Part shown: piece by piece, positions 54,356 to 63,679 of the stretch
How the letters are laid out: the number at the start of each line of letters is the position of its first letter
How positions within the stretch are numbered: position 1 is the stretch's first letter
DNA from: Nocardioides albus
Lineage (GTDB): Bacteria; Actinomycetota; Actinomycetes; Propionibacteriales; Nocardioidaceae
Direction of reading: 5' to 3'
Length of the DNA stretch: 64,000 nt
Assembly (NCBI RefSeq): GCF_014648255.1
Contig: NZ_BMQT01000002.1
Location: 558,001 to 622,000 of the forward strand
Notes under the pieces: generated by a model
The model's input: the letters and a program-made list of their open reading frames with translations, nothing else
What the model was told of the DNA's origin: nothing
Databases searched by the model: none
Translations under genes and position numbers: made by a program

Positions 54356-56041
54356 CTAGGGGACCATCCAGCTCAGGACGGGGGTCGCCTGCAGACCGAC
54401 CAGGGCGCACATGAACACGAGCATCAGCAGGCTCCAACCGAGCACCTTGCGGAAGATCTCGCCCTCCTTGCCTGCCATGCCGACCGCGGCCGCAGCGATG
54501 GCGAGGTTCTGCGGGCTGACCATCTTGCCCAGCACCCCTCCCGACGAGTTGGCGGCGGCCATCAGGGTCGGGTCGAGACCGGCGGCGGTGGCCGCCTTCA
54601 CCTGCAGAGCGCCGAAGAGCGTGTTCGCGGAGGTGTCCGAACCGGTCACGGCGACGCCGATCCAGCCCAGGATCGGGGAGATGATGGCGAACGCGCTCCC
54701 CGTCTGGGCGAGCAGCTCGCCCAGCGACCCGGTCTGACCCGACAGGTTCATCACGTACGCCAGGCCGAGCACCGCCATCACCGTGATGATGGCCGATCTC
54801 AGCTCGACATAGGTCTTGACGTACGTCTTGATGGCGGTGCTCGGCGAGACTCTCAGGATGAGAGCCGTGATGACGCCGGCGAAGACCAGGAGCGTCCCTG
54901 CGGCCGGCAGCCAGCCGAAGCCGAAGGTCATGAATCCGGAGGCGGTGCCGTCGGGGTTGGCGACGTCGAGGCTGGGCCACTGGAAGCTCAGCGTCCACGG
55001 CGGCTGCGCGAGCGCCTCCTTGACGGCAGAGATGTTGGTGAACGCGAAGATGGCGATGATGACCAGGTACGGGGCGTACGCCTTGACGACCTCGGCCCTG
55101 CTGTCGCGGATCTGCGGGGACCCGTTGCCGGTCGCGGTGAGGACGGCGGACGTGCCGGCCGAGCCTGCCTGGCCCTCTGCACGGGTCGAGGTGGCGTCGG
55201 CGGTCGCGGTGATCTGCTCCTGCGGCTGCCACACCCGCAGCAGCCCGACGATGGCGGCAGTGGCCACCAGCGAGGCGACGATGTCGGCGAGGGGGACCGA
55301 GATGTAGTTGGCGGCGACGAACTGCGCGATGCCGAAGGCGAGGCCGCAGACCAGTGCGACCGGCCAGGTCTGTCGCAGACCTCGTCGGCCGTCGACCACG
55401 AGGACGAGGATCAGGGGCACGAAGACGGCGAGGATGGGGGTCTGGCGGCCGACCATCGCCCCGAGCGTCTCGGCGTCGATGCCGGAGGTCTTCTCCAGCC
55501 CGGCGATCGGCGAGGCCATCGCTCCGAATGCGACCGGGGCGGTGTTGGCGATCAGCGCGACCGTGGCGGCCTTGATGGGTTTGAACCCGACTGCCATCAG
55601 CATCACCACGGTGATCGCGACCGGGGTGCCGAAGCCGGCGAGGGCCTCCAGGAGGGCGCCGAAGCAGAACGCGATGATGAGCGCTTGGATGCGCTGGTCC
55701 TCGCTGATGGACCCGAAGGAACGCTTCAGGACCTCGAAGTGGCCGGTGGCGACCGTCAGGTTGTAGATCCAGATCGCGTTGACGACGATCCACATGATCG
55801 GGAAGAAGCCGAAGGTCGCGCCTTCTGCCCCGGCCATGATCGCCTGGCCGACCGGCATCTTGAAGAAGGTGACGGCGACGAGCAGGGCGGCGACGAGCGA
55901 GATGAGGCCCGCCTGCCAGGCCTTCATCTTCAGGCCGCCGAGCAGGATGAAGAGGGTGAGCAGGGGGAGTGCGGCGCACAGAGCGCTCAGCGCGAGCGAT
56001 CCGCCGACTGGGTCAAGGTCTTGCTGGAACGTCTGGAACAT
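54356..56041 (-). CDS. lctP: LctP-family lactate/glycolate permease
   Basis: This 561-aa polytopic membrane protein of the lactate permease family imports L-lactate, D-lactate or glycolate by proton symport. It has about 12-14 hydrophobic helices; ALLEALAGFGTPVAIT and SGVAVTGSDTSANTLFG-like stretches (GVAVTGSDTSANTLFGALQ) are characteristic, as is ANSSGGVLGKMVSPQNLAIA. ATG at 56041 follows GGGAGAACG. Next to a GlcD-type oxidase and malate synthase G, glycolate is the likelier substrate. Confidence 0.92.
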   Translation of the reverse strand: MFQTFQQDLDPVGGSLALSALCAALPLLTLFILLGGLKMKAWQAGLISLVAALLVAVTFFKMPVGQAIMAGAEGATFGFFPIMWIVVNAIWIYNLTVATGHFEVLKRSFGSISEDQRIQALIIAFCFGALLEALAGFGTPVAITVVMLMAVGFKPIKAATVALIANTAPVAFGAMASPIAGLEKTSGIDAETLGAMVGRQTPILAVFVPLILVLVVDGRRGLRQTWPVALVCGLAFGIAQFVAANYISVPLADIVASLVATAAIVGLLRVWQPQEQITATADATSTRAEGQAGSAGTSAVLTATGNGSPQIRDSRAEVVKAYAPYLVIIAIFAFTNISAVKEALAQPPWTLSFQWPSLDVANPDGTASGFMTFGFGWLPAAGTLLVFAGVITALILRVSPSTAIKTYVKTYVELRSAIITVMAVLGLAYVMNLSGQTGSLGELLAQTGSAFAIISPILGWIGVAVTGSDTSANTLFGALQVKAATAAGLDPTLMAAANSSGGVLGKMVSPQNLAIAAAAVGMAGKEGEIFRKVLGWSLLMLVFMCALVGLQATPVLSWMVP

Positions 56042-56126
56042 GCGTTCTCCCGGGAGGTGTGGCGCTTCGGTTCGTTTCACGTACGAGCTGTGGGGGTGTT
56101 CCGTGATTCGCTGGGCGCGGCACCGG

Positions 56127-57500
56127 TCAGAAGATGACGCCGGGGTTCAAGATGCCGTCGGGGTCCAGCGCCTGTTTGATCCGCCGGTTGAGCTCCATCG
56201 CCTCCTCTCCGAGCTGGTCGGGCAGCCAGGCCTTCTTCAGCCGTCCGACCCCGTGCTCGCCGGTGATGGTGCCGCCAAGGCCGATCGCCAGCTCCATGAC
56301 CTCGCCGTACGCGGCCTGGGCTCGTTCCACCTGTTCGGTGTCGCTGGGGTCGAAGACGATGAGGGGGTGGGTGTTGCCGTCGCCGGCGTGGGCGACGACC
56401 GCGATGTCGACCCCGCGGTTCGCCGAGATGGCGGCGATGCCGTCGACCAGGTCGCTGAGCTGCGGAATCGGGACGCCCACGTCCTCCAGCAGCAGCGATC
56501 CGCGACGCTCGAGCGCCGGGATGGCGGCACGGCGGGCCGCGACGAAGGCCTCCCCCTCTTGGGGGTCGTCGGTGTGGAACACCTCGCTGGCCCGGTAACG
56601 CGAGCAGATCTCGCTGATCGCCTCGAGCTCGGCGAGCGCGAACTCAGCCGGCTCGTCGGACTGGATGACCAGCAGGGCGGCCGCGGAGCGGTCCAGGCCC
56701 ATCCGGGTCATGTCCTCGACCGCGTTGATCGAGGCTTGGTCCATGAACTCCAGCATCGAGGGGCGCATCGTGCGGGTCATCTCGCAGACCGCGCCGGTGG
56801 CGTCGGTCAGCGAGCCGAACGTCGCTACGAGCGTGGAGGGCGGCCGTTGGGCGGGTAGCAGGCGCAGCACGACCTCGGTCACGATGCCCAAGGTGCCCTC
56901 GCTGCCGACGAAAAGCTTGGTCAGCGAGAGCCCCGCAACGTCCTTGATGCGGGGCCCGCCCAGCTCGACCACCGTGCCGTCGGCGAGCACGACGGTCATC
57001 CCGAGCACGTAGTCGGTGGTAACGCCGTACTTCACGCAGCACAGCCCGCCGGCGTTGGTGGCGATGTTGCCGCCGATGGAGCAGATCTCGAAGGAGGAGG
57101 GATCGGGTGGGTACCACAGCCCGTGCGCGGCAGCGGCCGCCTTCACCTCGGCGTTGAACAGGCCGGGCTCGGTGCGGCAGGTACGGGTGAGTGGATCGAC
57201 CTCGATGCGGCGCATCCGCTCGGTCGAGATCACCACGCACCCGTCGGCGGCGGTCGAACCGCCCGACAGGCTGGTGCCGGCGCCTCGAGTCACGATCGGG
57301 ACCCGATGCCGGGCCGCCAGCCGCACTACCGCCTGGACGTCTTCGGTCGAGGAGACCCGGACCACCGCGACGGGCGTGCCTGCCGTCGGGTCGTTGGCTC
57401 GGTCCCAGCGATAACCGGCCATCCGGTCAGGATCGGTCAGCACCGCGTCCGGGGCCATGGTGGGGGCGAGGCTCTCGAGCTCAGCGACAAGACCAGACAT
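56127..57500 (-). CDS. glcD: FAD-binding oxidase, glycolate oxidase subunit GlcD type
   Basis: This 457-aa flavoprotein of the FAD_binding_4/FAD-oxidase_C type oxidises a 2-hydroxy acid. The FAD site GAGTSLSGG is at 73-81, and IGGNIATNAGGLCCVKYGVT is diagnostic of GlcD. The C-terminal half has AHAGDGNTHPLIVFD and GTITGEHGVGRLK. D-lactate dehydrogenases of the same family cannot be excluded. No GlcE or GlcF gene is present nearby. It precedes the permease gene by 85 bp on the same strand. Confidence 0.9.
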   Translation of the reverse strand: MSGLVAELESLAPTMAPDAVLTDPDRMAGYRWDRANDPTAGTPVAVVRVSSTEDVQAVVRLAARHRVPIVTRGAGTSLSGGSTAADGCVVISTERMRRIEVDPLTRTCRTEPGLFNAEVKAAAAAHGLWYPPDPSSFEICSIGGNIATNAGGLCCVKYGVTTDYVLGMTVVLADGTVVELGGPRIKDVAGLSLTKLFVGSEGTLGIVTEVVLRLLPAQRPPSTLVATFGSLTDATGAVCEMTRTMRPSMLEFMDQASINAVEDMTRMGLDRSAAALLVIQSDEPAEFALAELEAISEICSRYRASEVFHTDDPQEGEAFVAARRAAIPALERRGSLLLEDVGVPIPQLSDLVDGIAAISANRGVDIAVVAHAGDGNTHPLIVFDPSDTEQVERAQAAYGEVMELAIGLGGTITGEHGVGRLKKAWLPDQLGEEAMELNRRIKQALDPDGILNPGVIF

Positions 57501-57518
57501 CGTGATCTTTCATTTAGC

Positions 57519-57532
57519 GGAACGTGTGTTCC
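57519..57532. promoter_or_regulatory. Palindrome upstream of glcD, likely IclR operator
   Basis: GGAACGTGTGTTCC is a perfect 5-4-5 inverted repeat 18 bp upstream of the glcD start. IclR-family operators are often of this type. The adjacent IclR gene is its likely partner. Confidence 0.6.
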
Positions 57533-57562
57533 ACGTCACAATGGAGGTCTCCCGGGCCACTG

Positions 57563-58336
57563 TCAAGAGTCCGTCTTGCTGGCGAGCAGGCTCTCCGCGA
57601 GCCGTCGCGCGCCGCTGTGCAGCAGCGGGATCGCCCGCTGCACCAGCTCGTCGCTCATCCGGGGGAGTGGTCCGGAGATCGACAGTGCCATCCAGGGCAG
57701 CTCGTCTCCGACGGGTGCAGCCACGCAGCGTACGCCGATCTCCTGCTCCTGCTCGTCTAGCGCGAAGCCGGCCTCCCTGATCCGCTCCAGCTCGGCCTCC
57801 AGTGCCGTAGCGTTCGTGATCGTGTGGGGTGTGCGCGCGACCAGCGGCCGGCGCATGATCGCCTCCACCGTAGGGCGGGGCAGCCGTGACAGGAGCACCT
57901 TCCCGACGCCGGTGCTGTGCAGGTCCACCCGGCGGCCGACCTCGGTGAACATCCGCATGGTGTAGCCGGAGGGGACCTGAGCGACGTACTCCGCCTGGTG
58001 GCCGGCCAGGACCGCGAGGTTGGCGGTCTCGCCGGTCTCGGCGACCAGGTCGGCAAGGACCGCGGTGGCATCGACCCCGGTGAGCTGGTTGGCCGCGTTG
58101 CCGAGCGGCATCAGCCGCATCCCGAGCGTGTAGCGCCGATCGCCGAGCTGGCGCATGTAGCCACGCTCGACGAGAGCACGGCAGAGACGATGGACGGTGG
58201 GGGCGGGAAGCTGGAGGAGGGCGGCGATCTCCGCGATCGACATGCCGCGACCGGCGGACGCGACCGCCTCCATGACGTCGAGCGCACGGTGGACCGTCTG
58301 GGCTCCGCCTGCTGCTGTTTCCGCGGACCTTGACAT
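57563..58336 (-). CDS. IclR family transcriptional regulator
   Basis: This 257-aa regulator has an N-terminal winged helix (MSIAEIAALLQLPAPTVHRLCRAL, about residues 30-55) and a C-terminal effector domain containing VDLHSTGVGKVLLS and LDEQEQEIGVRCVAAPV. IclR proteins often sense small acids such as glyoxylate. ATG at 58336 has a strong AAGGAGGGG site. It is flanked by glcD and the divergent malate synthase gene, both of which it probably controls. Confidence 0.92.
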   Translation of the reverse strand: MSRSAETAAGGAQTVHRALDVMEAVASAGRGMSIAEIAALLQLPAPTVHRLCRALVERGYMRQLGDRRYTLGMRLMPLGNAANQLTGVDATAVLADLVAETGETANLAVLAGHQAEYVAQVPSGYTMRMFTEVGRRVDLHSTGVGKVLLSRLPRPTVEAIMRRPLVARTPHTITNATALEAELERIREAGFALDEQEQEIGVRCVAAPVGDELPWMALSISGPLPRMSDELVQRAIPLLHSGARRLAESLLASKTDS

Positions 58337-58378
58337 CGAGCCACCCCTCCTTGAGGATTTCGGTATACGACTGGTTGA

Positions 58379-58394
58379 TTCCACTATATAGAAC
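58379..58394. promoter_or_regulatory. AT-rich promoter/operator between IclR and malate synthase genes
   Basis: TTCCACTATATAGAAC is a partial dyad (TTC/GAA outer half-sites) in the 69-bp divergent gap, 11 bp before the malate synthase start. It shares TTCC and GAAC half-sites with the palindrome upstream of glcD, so the IclR protein may bind both. Confidence 0.5.
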
Positions 58395-58405
58395 GGCAGA
58401 TCTGG

Positions 58406-60571
58406 ATGGCAGTGGTGCAAGTGAGCGGGCTCAGCGTCGCCGAGCAGCTCGTCGACTTCGTACGTGCCGAGGCGTTGCCCGGCACCGGCATCGACGAGGC
58501 CGACTTCTGGTCAGGTGCCGCAGCCATCATCGAGGACCTGGGTCCACGGGTCCAGGACCTGGTCCGCCACCGTGACCAGCTGCAGCAGTCGATCGATGCC
58601 TACCACCGCGGCCGCTCCGGGACACCACAGCCTGAAGAGTATGAGGCGTTCCTCCGTTCCATCGGCTACCTCGCCGACGAACCGGAGCCGTTCACGATCA
58701 CCACCTCGGGCGTGGACGCGGAGATCTCCCGGATCGCGGGTCCCCAGCTCGTGGTGCCCCTGTTGAACGCGCGGTTCGCGGTCAACGCTGCCAATGCACG
58801 CTGGGGCTCCCTCTACGACGCGCTCTACGGGACCGACGTCATCGACGAGGAGGAGGGCCGCGGCAGGGCAGGTGGGTACAACCCGGTCCGCGGCGCTGCC
58901 GTCATCGCCCGCGGGAGGGCGTTCCTCGACCAGCACTTCCCGCTCGCGGGCGGTTCGCACGCGGACGCAGTGGCCTATCGGATCGTCGACGGGACGCTGG
59001 TCACCGAGGTTCGGACAGGGGAGCACCCTCTCGCGGATCCTGAGCAGCTGGTCGGCTTCCAAGGAGAGCCTGGGGAGCCGCGGACGGTCCTCCTGAACCA
59101 CCATGGTCTGCACGTCGAGATCCAGATCGACCGATCCCACCGGATCGGTCGCGGCGACGCCGCGGGCGTGTGCGACATCGTCCTCGAGTCGGCGCTGACC
59201 ACGATCATGGACCTCGAGGACTCCGTCGCCGCGGTCGACGCGAGCGACAAGATCGACGGCTACCGCAACTGGCTGCTGCTGATGCAGCGACGTCTCGACG
59301 CGGCGGTCACCAAGGACGGGCAGACGTTCACCAGGACCATGGCCCCCGACCGGGAGTACGTCACGCCCGGCGGCGAAGCGCTCACCCTGCCGGGTCGCTC
59401 GCTGCTGCTCATCCGTCAGGTCGGTCACCTGATGACCAGCGACGCGGTGCTGGACGCCCGGGGCGAGCCGGTCTCCGAGGGCATCCTCGACGCGCTGATC
59501 ACCGGCCTCGGCAGCCTGCACGACCTGCGCGGCGAGCAGGCGGGCGGCAACTCGCGTACCGGCTCGGTCTACGTCGTGAAGCCGAAGATGCACGGCCCCG
59601 ACGAGGTGGCGCTCGCCTGCGAGATCCTGGGGCGCGTCGAGGAGCTGCTCGGACTTCCGGGGCGGACCATCAAGATCGGCATCATGGACGAGGAGCGCCG
59701 CACCTCGGCCAACCTCAAGTCGTGCATCGAGCGCGCCCGCGACCGCGTCGCCTTCATCAACACCGGATTCCTCGACCGCACCGGCGACGAGATCCACACC
59801 TCGATGGAAGCCGGGCCGATGGTCCGCAAGGCACAGATGAAGGCGCAGCCGTGGATCGCGGCCTACGAGGACGCCAACGTCGACATCGGGCTGGAGTGCG
59901 GCTTCCAGGGACGAGCGCAGGTCGGCAAGGGCATGTGGGCTGCCCCGGACAACATGGCCGAGATGCTCGCGCAGAAGGTCGCCCACCCGCAGGCGGGAGC
60001 GAGCTGTGCCTGGGTTCCCTCGCCGACCGCGGCCACGCTGCATGCCACCCACTACCACGAGGTCGACGTCGCGGCGCGGCAACGTGAGCTCGCAGGCGGA
60101 CGGCGTACGACCCTGCGCCAGCTGCTCACCCTGCCGCTGGGCGACCCGGGCGCCTGGAGCGCAGAGGACCGCCAGGCCGAGCTCGACAACAACATCCAGA
60201 GCGCGCTCGGCTACGTCGTTCGCTGGGTCGACGCCGGGGTGGGCTGCTCCAAGGTTCCCGACCTCAGCGGCACGCCGCTGATGGAGGACCGAGCCACCTG
60301 TCGGATCAGCTCGCAGCACGTGGCCAACTGGGTGCGTCACGGCATCGTCACCACCGAGCAGGTCGAGGAGTCGCTGCGCCGCATGGCGGCCGTGGTCGAC
60401 GAGCAGAACGCCGGCGACCCGGCCTATCTGCCGATGGCGCCCGGGTTCGACACCGATGCCTTCCTGGCCACCCGTGACCTGGTGCTGCTCGGCACCCAGC
60501 AACCCTCGGGATACACCGAGCCGATACTCCACCAGCGGCGCCAGGCCCACAAGAGCAAGGAGAAGACATGA
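58406..60571 (+). CDS. glcB: Malate synthase G
   Basis: This 721-aa enzyme condenses glyoxylate with acetyl-CoA to malate. Its length and segments [28 protein letters not shown] (~382) and [13 protein letters not shown] are those of the G isoform, which in other bacteria serves glycolate metabolism rather than the acetate glyoxylate shunt. ATG at 58406 lacks a clear ribosome binding site. Its stop overlaps the next start (ATGA). Confidence 0.94.
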   Translation: MAVVQVSGLSVAEQLVDFVRAEALPGTGIDEADFWSGAAAIIEDLGPRVQDLVRHRDQLQQSIDAYHRGRSGTPQPEEYEAFLRSIGYLADEPEPFTITTSGVDAEISRIAGPQLVVPLLNARFAVNAANARWGSLYDALYGTDVIDEEEGRGRAGGYNPVRGAAVIARGRAFLDQHFPLAGGSHADAVAYRIVDGTLVTEVRTGEHPLADPEQLVGFQGEPGEPRTVLLNHHGLHVEIQIDRSHRIGRGDAAGVCDIVLESALTTIMDLEDSVAAVDASDKIDGYRNWLLLMQRRLDAAVTKDGQTFTRTMAPDREYVTPGGEALTLPGRSLLLIRQVGHLMTSDAVLDARGEPVSEGILDALITGLGSLHDLRGEQAGGNSRTGSVYVVKPKMHGPDEVALACEILGRVEELLGLPGRTIKIGIMDEERRTSANLKSCIERARDRVAFINTGFLDRTGDEIHTSMEAGPMVRKAQMKAQPWIAAYEDANVDIGLECGFQGRAQVGKGMWAAPDNMAEMLAQKVAHPQAGASCAWVPSPTAATLHATHYHEVDVAARQRELAGGRRTTLRQLLTLPLGDPGAWSAEDRQAELDNNIQSALGYVVRWVDAGVGCSKVPDLSGTPLMEDRATCRISSQHVANWVRHGIVTTEQVEESLRRMAAVVDEQNAGDPAYLPMAPGFDTDAFLATRDLVLLGTQQPSGYTEPILHQRRQAHKSKEKT

Positions 60572-60996
60572 TCTTCGGCTTGGAGACCTCTCGCGACATC
60601 ATCGCCGCGGCCAGGGCGTACGGGGCTGAGCAGGGCTTCAAGCCGCTGACCGTCGTGGTGCTCGACCAAGGCGGCGACCTGCTCGCGGCCGAGCGCGAGG
60701 ACGGTTCGTCGAACAAGCGTTTCGAGATCGCTCGGGGGAAGGCGCACGGAGCGCTCGCTCTCGGACTCGGGTCGCGAGCGCTCATGGCCCGGGCCGAGCA
60801 GCAGCCCTACTTCGTCACGGCGGCCGCCGCAGCCATCGGCGGAAGCCTGGTTCCGGTGCCCGGCGGCGTACTCGTCCGCGACTCCGGTGGCACCCTCCTG
60901 GGGGCCGTAGGGATCTCGGGTGACACCTCCGACAACGACGAGGCCGCCGCGCTGGCCGGCATCGCTTCGGTCGGGCTCGTCGGCCAGCCGGACTGA
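60568..60996 (+). CDS. GlcG/HbpS family protein
   Basis: This 142-aa protein of the GlcG/HbpS-like (DUF336) family has [18 protein letters not shown] and [18 protein letters not shown] and [10 protein letters not shown] near the C-terminus. Relatives include the extracellular haem-binding HbpS of Streptomyces and GlcG of the E. coli glycolate operon. No signal peptide is seen, so a cytoplasmic role in glycolate/glyoxylate metabolism is favoured by context. Confidence 0.9.
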   Translation: MIFGLETSRDIIAAARAYGAEQGFKPLTVVVLDQGGDLLAAEREDGSSNKRFEIARGKAHGALALGLGSRALMARAEQQPYFVTAAAAAIGGSLVPVPGGVLVRDSGGTLLGAVGISGDTSDNDEAAALAGIASVGLVGQPD

Positions 60997-61036
60997 GGCG
61001 CTGCTCCCGCCGTTCACCTGTCCGGCTGAGACCAAC

Positions 61037-61042
61037 TAAGGT
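61037..61042 (+). promoter_or_regulatory. -10 box for leaderless rpe mRNA
   Basis: TAAGGT, 6 nt before the GTG at 61049. Confidence 0.5.
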
Positions 61043-61048
61043 GCTCGG

Positions 61049-61714
61049 GTGGCCATGCAGATCACCCCGTCCATCCTGAACGCCGACTTCGCGGACCTCG
61101 GGGCCGAGGTGGCGAGGATCCCCAGCGCAGACTGGATCCATGTCGACGTCATGGACAACCACTTCGTGCCCAACCTGACCTTCGGGCCGGCGATGGTCGA
61201 GGCGCTGGCACGGACCACCTCGGTGCCGCTGGACGCTCATCTGATGATCGAGAACGCTGACCGCGAGGCGCCTGCCTACGTCGAGGCCGGCTGTGCCTCG
61301 GTGACCTTCCACGTCGAAGCCACCAGGGCCCCGGTGCGACTGGCCCGCGAGATCCGGGCCAAGGGCGCCCGGGCGTCGATGGCGCTCAAGCCGGCGACGC
61401 CGATCGAGCCCTACGAGGACATGCTGGCCGAGCTCGACATGGTGCTGCTGATGACCGTCGAGCCGGGCTTCGGTGGGCAGAAGTTCCTCGACCTGGTGCT
61501 GCCCAAGATCCGCCGGGCACGTTCGCTGATGGACAAGCACGGCGTCGAGACCTGGCTGCAGGTCGACGGCGGGGTCTCGCTGGAGACCATCGAGCGCTGC
61601 GCCGAGGCGGGGGCCGACGTCTTCGTCGCCGGCTCTGCCGTGTACTCGGCCGCCGACCCGGATGCGATGGTCAACGCGCTGCGCGACAAGGCCGTCTCAG
61701 CGGCCGACGCCTGA
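61049..61714 (+). CDS. rpe: Ribulose-phosphate 3-epimerase
   Basis: This 221-aa TIM-barrel enzyme interconverts ribulose-5-phosphate and xylulose-5-phosphate. It has [14 protein letters not shown], the metal-binding [32 protein letters not shown] and VDGGVS, all typical. It sits just upstream of the riboflavin operon, which uses ribulose-5-phosphate, a common neighbour in actinobacteria. Leaderless GTG start. Confidence 0.95.
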   Translation: MAMQITPSILNADFADLGAEVARIPSADWIHVDVMDNHFVPNLTFGPAMVEALARTTSVPLDAHLMIENADREAPAYVEAGCASVTFHVEATRAPVRLAREIRAKGARASMALKPATPIEPYEDMLAELDMVLLMTVEPGFGGQKFLDLVLPKIRRARSLMDKHGVETWLQVDGGVSLETIERCAEAGADVFVAGSAVYSAADPDAMVNALRDKAVSAADA

Positions 61715-61723
61715 TCCGGTGTC

Positions 61724-61741
61724 GTGCCACATGTGTGGCAC
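61724..61741. promoter_or_regulatory. Perfect palindrome upstream of the FMN riboswitch
   Basis: GTGCCACATGTGTGGCAC is an 8-2-8 perfect inverted repeat 10 bp after the rpe stop. It may be an operator near the rib promoter or a short terminator of rpe. The GTGCCAC/GTGGCAC half-sites also occur, in reversed order, at 28532-28548. Confidence 0.5.
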
Positions 61742-61766
61742 ACTGGTGGAAGACGAGCTTGTGCTC

Positions 61767-61923
61767 GCGTGCTCTGGGGTCGGTGAAATTCCGAGCCGGC
61801 GGTGACTGGATCCCTCTACAAATTGTGGGGTTCAGAAGTCCGCGACCCGATGGCAGCCAGTCATCGGTTGACCAAGTGAGAATCTTGGACCGACGGTTAA
61901 AGTCCGGATGGGAAGACGCACGC
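61767..61923 (+). ncRNA. FMN riboswitch (RFN element)
   Basis: The conserved RFN core is visible: GGGGTCGGTGAAATTCCGAG, CCGGCGGT, AGTCCGCGACCCG, a TGGCAGCCAG region, CCGACGGTTAAAGTCCGGAT and GGGAAGA. The P1 helix pairs GCGTGC (61767-61772) with GCACGC (61918-61923). It lies 92 bp before ribD and should switch off the operon when FMN is plentiful. Confidence 0.95.
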
Positions 61924-62015
61924 AGCCCGATTCGTCGTGACCGCCCTGAGACCAGGGCGCGGCGCGATGTTTCGGCCTGACCCCGGAGTCCGTGAGACGG
62001 ACCAGAGGGGATCAG

Positions 62016-63083
62016 ATGAAGAGCTTGGACCAGCGTGACCCGGAGCCAGGAGCGATGCGTCGCGCCCTGGAGCTGGCCGCTGCGATCGGTGCCCCGGGAC
62101 CTGCCATCTACCCGAACCCGCGGGTGGGCTGCGTACTCCTGGGACCTGACGGGTCGATGATCGCCGAGGGCTACCACCGCGGGCCAGGCACGCCTCATGC
62201 CGAGGTCGATGCCCTGGCGAAGGCTGGTGACGCGGCCCGCGGCGCAACGGCGGTCGTGACCCTCGAGCCGTGCAACCACACCGGCCGCACCGGCCCGTGC
62301 TCGCAGGCGCTGATCGAGGCCGGTGTCGTCCGCGTCGTCTACGCCCAGTCCGACCCCAACCCGGTCGCCGCCGGCGGCGCCGCCACGCTGAAGCAGTCGG
62401 GCATCGAGGTCGAGCAGGGCCTGTACGCAGCGGAGTCCCGTGACCTCAACCGGGTCTGGACCCAGGCCGCCGAGCTACAGCGCCCCTACGTCACCTGGAA
62501 GTTCGCCACCACCCTCGACGGGCGCAGCGCCGCCGCCGACGGCACCTCGCGCTGGGTCTCCTCGCGCGCCGCGCGGCTCGACACCCACGAGCTGCGGGCG
62601 CTCAGCGACACGATGCTGGTCGGGACCAACACGGTCGCTGTCGACGACCCCGCGTTGACGGTCCGCGATGCGGAGGACCGACCGGTCGGCGTACAGCCTC
62701 TGCGGGTCGTCATGGGGGAGCGCGACCTCCCCGAGGACCGCCGGATCTTCGACGCCCAGGCGCCCTCGCTCCACCTCCGCACGCGCGACCCACACGAGGC
62801 CCTGGCCGCCCTGTGGGAGCGCGAACGCCGCCATGTCTTTCTCGAGGGCGGGCCGACGCTGGCCGCGGCCTTCCTGGAGGCGGGCCTCGTCGACGAGATC
62901 GTCGTCTACGTCGCCCCGTTCCTGCTCGGCGCCGGCCGCTCGGCCGTCGCCGACCTCGGGATCAGCACCATCTCCGACGCCTTCCGGCCGCGGGTGCGCT
63001 CTGTCGACGTGCTCGCCCCCGCAGCCGTGGGCGACGAGCCGAACGTACGACTCATCTTGGAACCACAGAAAGGGGAGCAGTGA
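62016..63083 (+). CDS. ribD: Bifunctional riboflavin deaminase/reductase
   Basis: This 355-aa enzyme performs the second and third steps of riboflavin synthesis. The N-terminal deaminase has zinc ligands His61 (HAE) and Cys86, Cys95 (PCNHTGRTGPC). The C-terminal reductase starts near VTWKFATTLDGRSAA. ATG at 62016 follows GAGGGG. The stop overlaps the ribE start (TGATG). First gene of the riboswitch-controlled operon. Confidence 0.95.
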   Translation: MKSLDQRDPEPGAMRRALELAAAIGAPGPAIYPNPRVGCVLLGPDGSMIAEGYHRGPGTPHAEVDALAKAGDAARGATAVVTLEPCNHTGRTGPCSQALIEAGVVRVVYAQSDPNPVAAGGAATLKQSGIEVEQGLYAAESRDLNRVWTQAAELQRPYVTWKFATTLDGRSAAADGTSRWVSSRAARLDTHELRALSDTMLVGTNTVAVDDPALTVRDAEDRPVGVQPLRVVMGERDLPEDRRIFDAQAPSLHLRTRDPHEALAALWERERRHVFLEGGPTLAAAFLEAGLVDEIVVYVAPFLLGAGRSAVADLGISTISDAFRPRVRSVDVLAPAAVGDEPNVRLILEPQKGEQ

Positions 63084-63679
63084 TGTTCACCGGGATTGTT
63101 GAGGAGCTCGGCACCGTCGCCGGGATCGAGGACCAGGGCGACGCCGTACGCCTGACCATCTCCGCCGCGACCGTACTGTCAGACGCCGAGCTGGGCGCCT
63201 CCATCGCGGTCAACGGCTGCTGCCTGACGGTCGCCACGCTCGGGGAGAACAAGTGGACCGCCGACGTGATGCTGGAGACGCTCAAGCGCACGAGCCTGCA
63301 CGCGATCGAGGTCGGCGACCAGGTCAACCTGGAGCGCGCGGTCACCCCGAGCACCCGGCTCGGCGGCCACATCGTCCAGGGCCATGTCGACGGCGTCGGG
63401 CGCATCGTCTCCCGAGAGCCCAGCGAGCACTGGGAGGTCGTGACGATCTCCATCGATCCGGAGCTGGCGCGCTATGTCGTGGAGAAGGGCTCGATCGCGG
63501 TCGACGGGATCAGCCTCACCGTGGTCTCGGTGAGCGAGGACTCCTTCACCGTCAGTCTGATCCCCGAGACCCTGGCGCGTACGTCGCTGGGGTTCCGGGC
63601 CGTCGGCGACGAGGTCAACCTCGAGACCGACATCATCGCCAAGCACGTCGAGAAGCTTCTGGGAGGGGTGCGGTCATGA
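63083..63679 (+). CDS. ribE: Riboflavin synthase alpha subunit
   Basis: This 198-aa enzyme forms riboflavin from two molecules of 6,7-dimethyl-8-ribityllumazine. It begins [10 protein letters not shown] and has two similar lumazine-binding barrels, with [12 protein letters not shown] in the first and [12 protein letters not shown] in the second; [13 protein letters not shown] joins them. Coupled to ribD and ribBA by overlapping start/stop codons. Confidence 0.95.
   Translation: MFTGIVEELGTVAGIEDQGDAVRLTISAATVLSDAELGASIAVNGCCLTVATLGENKWTADVMLETLKRTSLHAIEVGDQVNLERAVTPSTRLGGHIVQGHVDGVGRIVSREPSEHWEVVTISIDPELARYVVEKGSIAVDGISLTVVSVSEDSFTVSLIPETLARTSLGFRAVGDEVNLETDIIAKHVEKLLGGVRS

Noticed and set aside
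58511..60550. A 679-residue minus-strand frame opposite malate synthase
   Set aside because: Shadow of glcB codon bias; no family resemblance or ribosome binding site.
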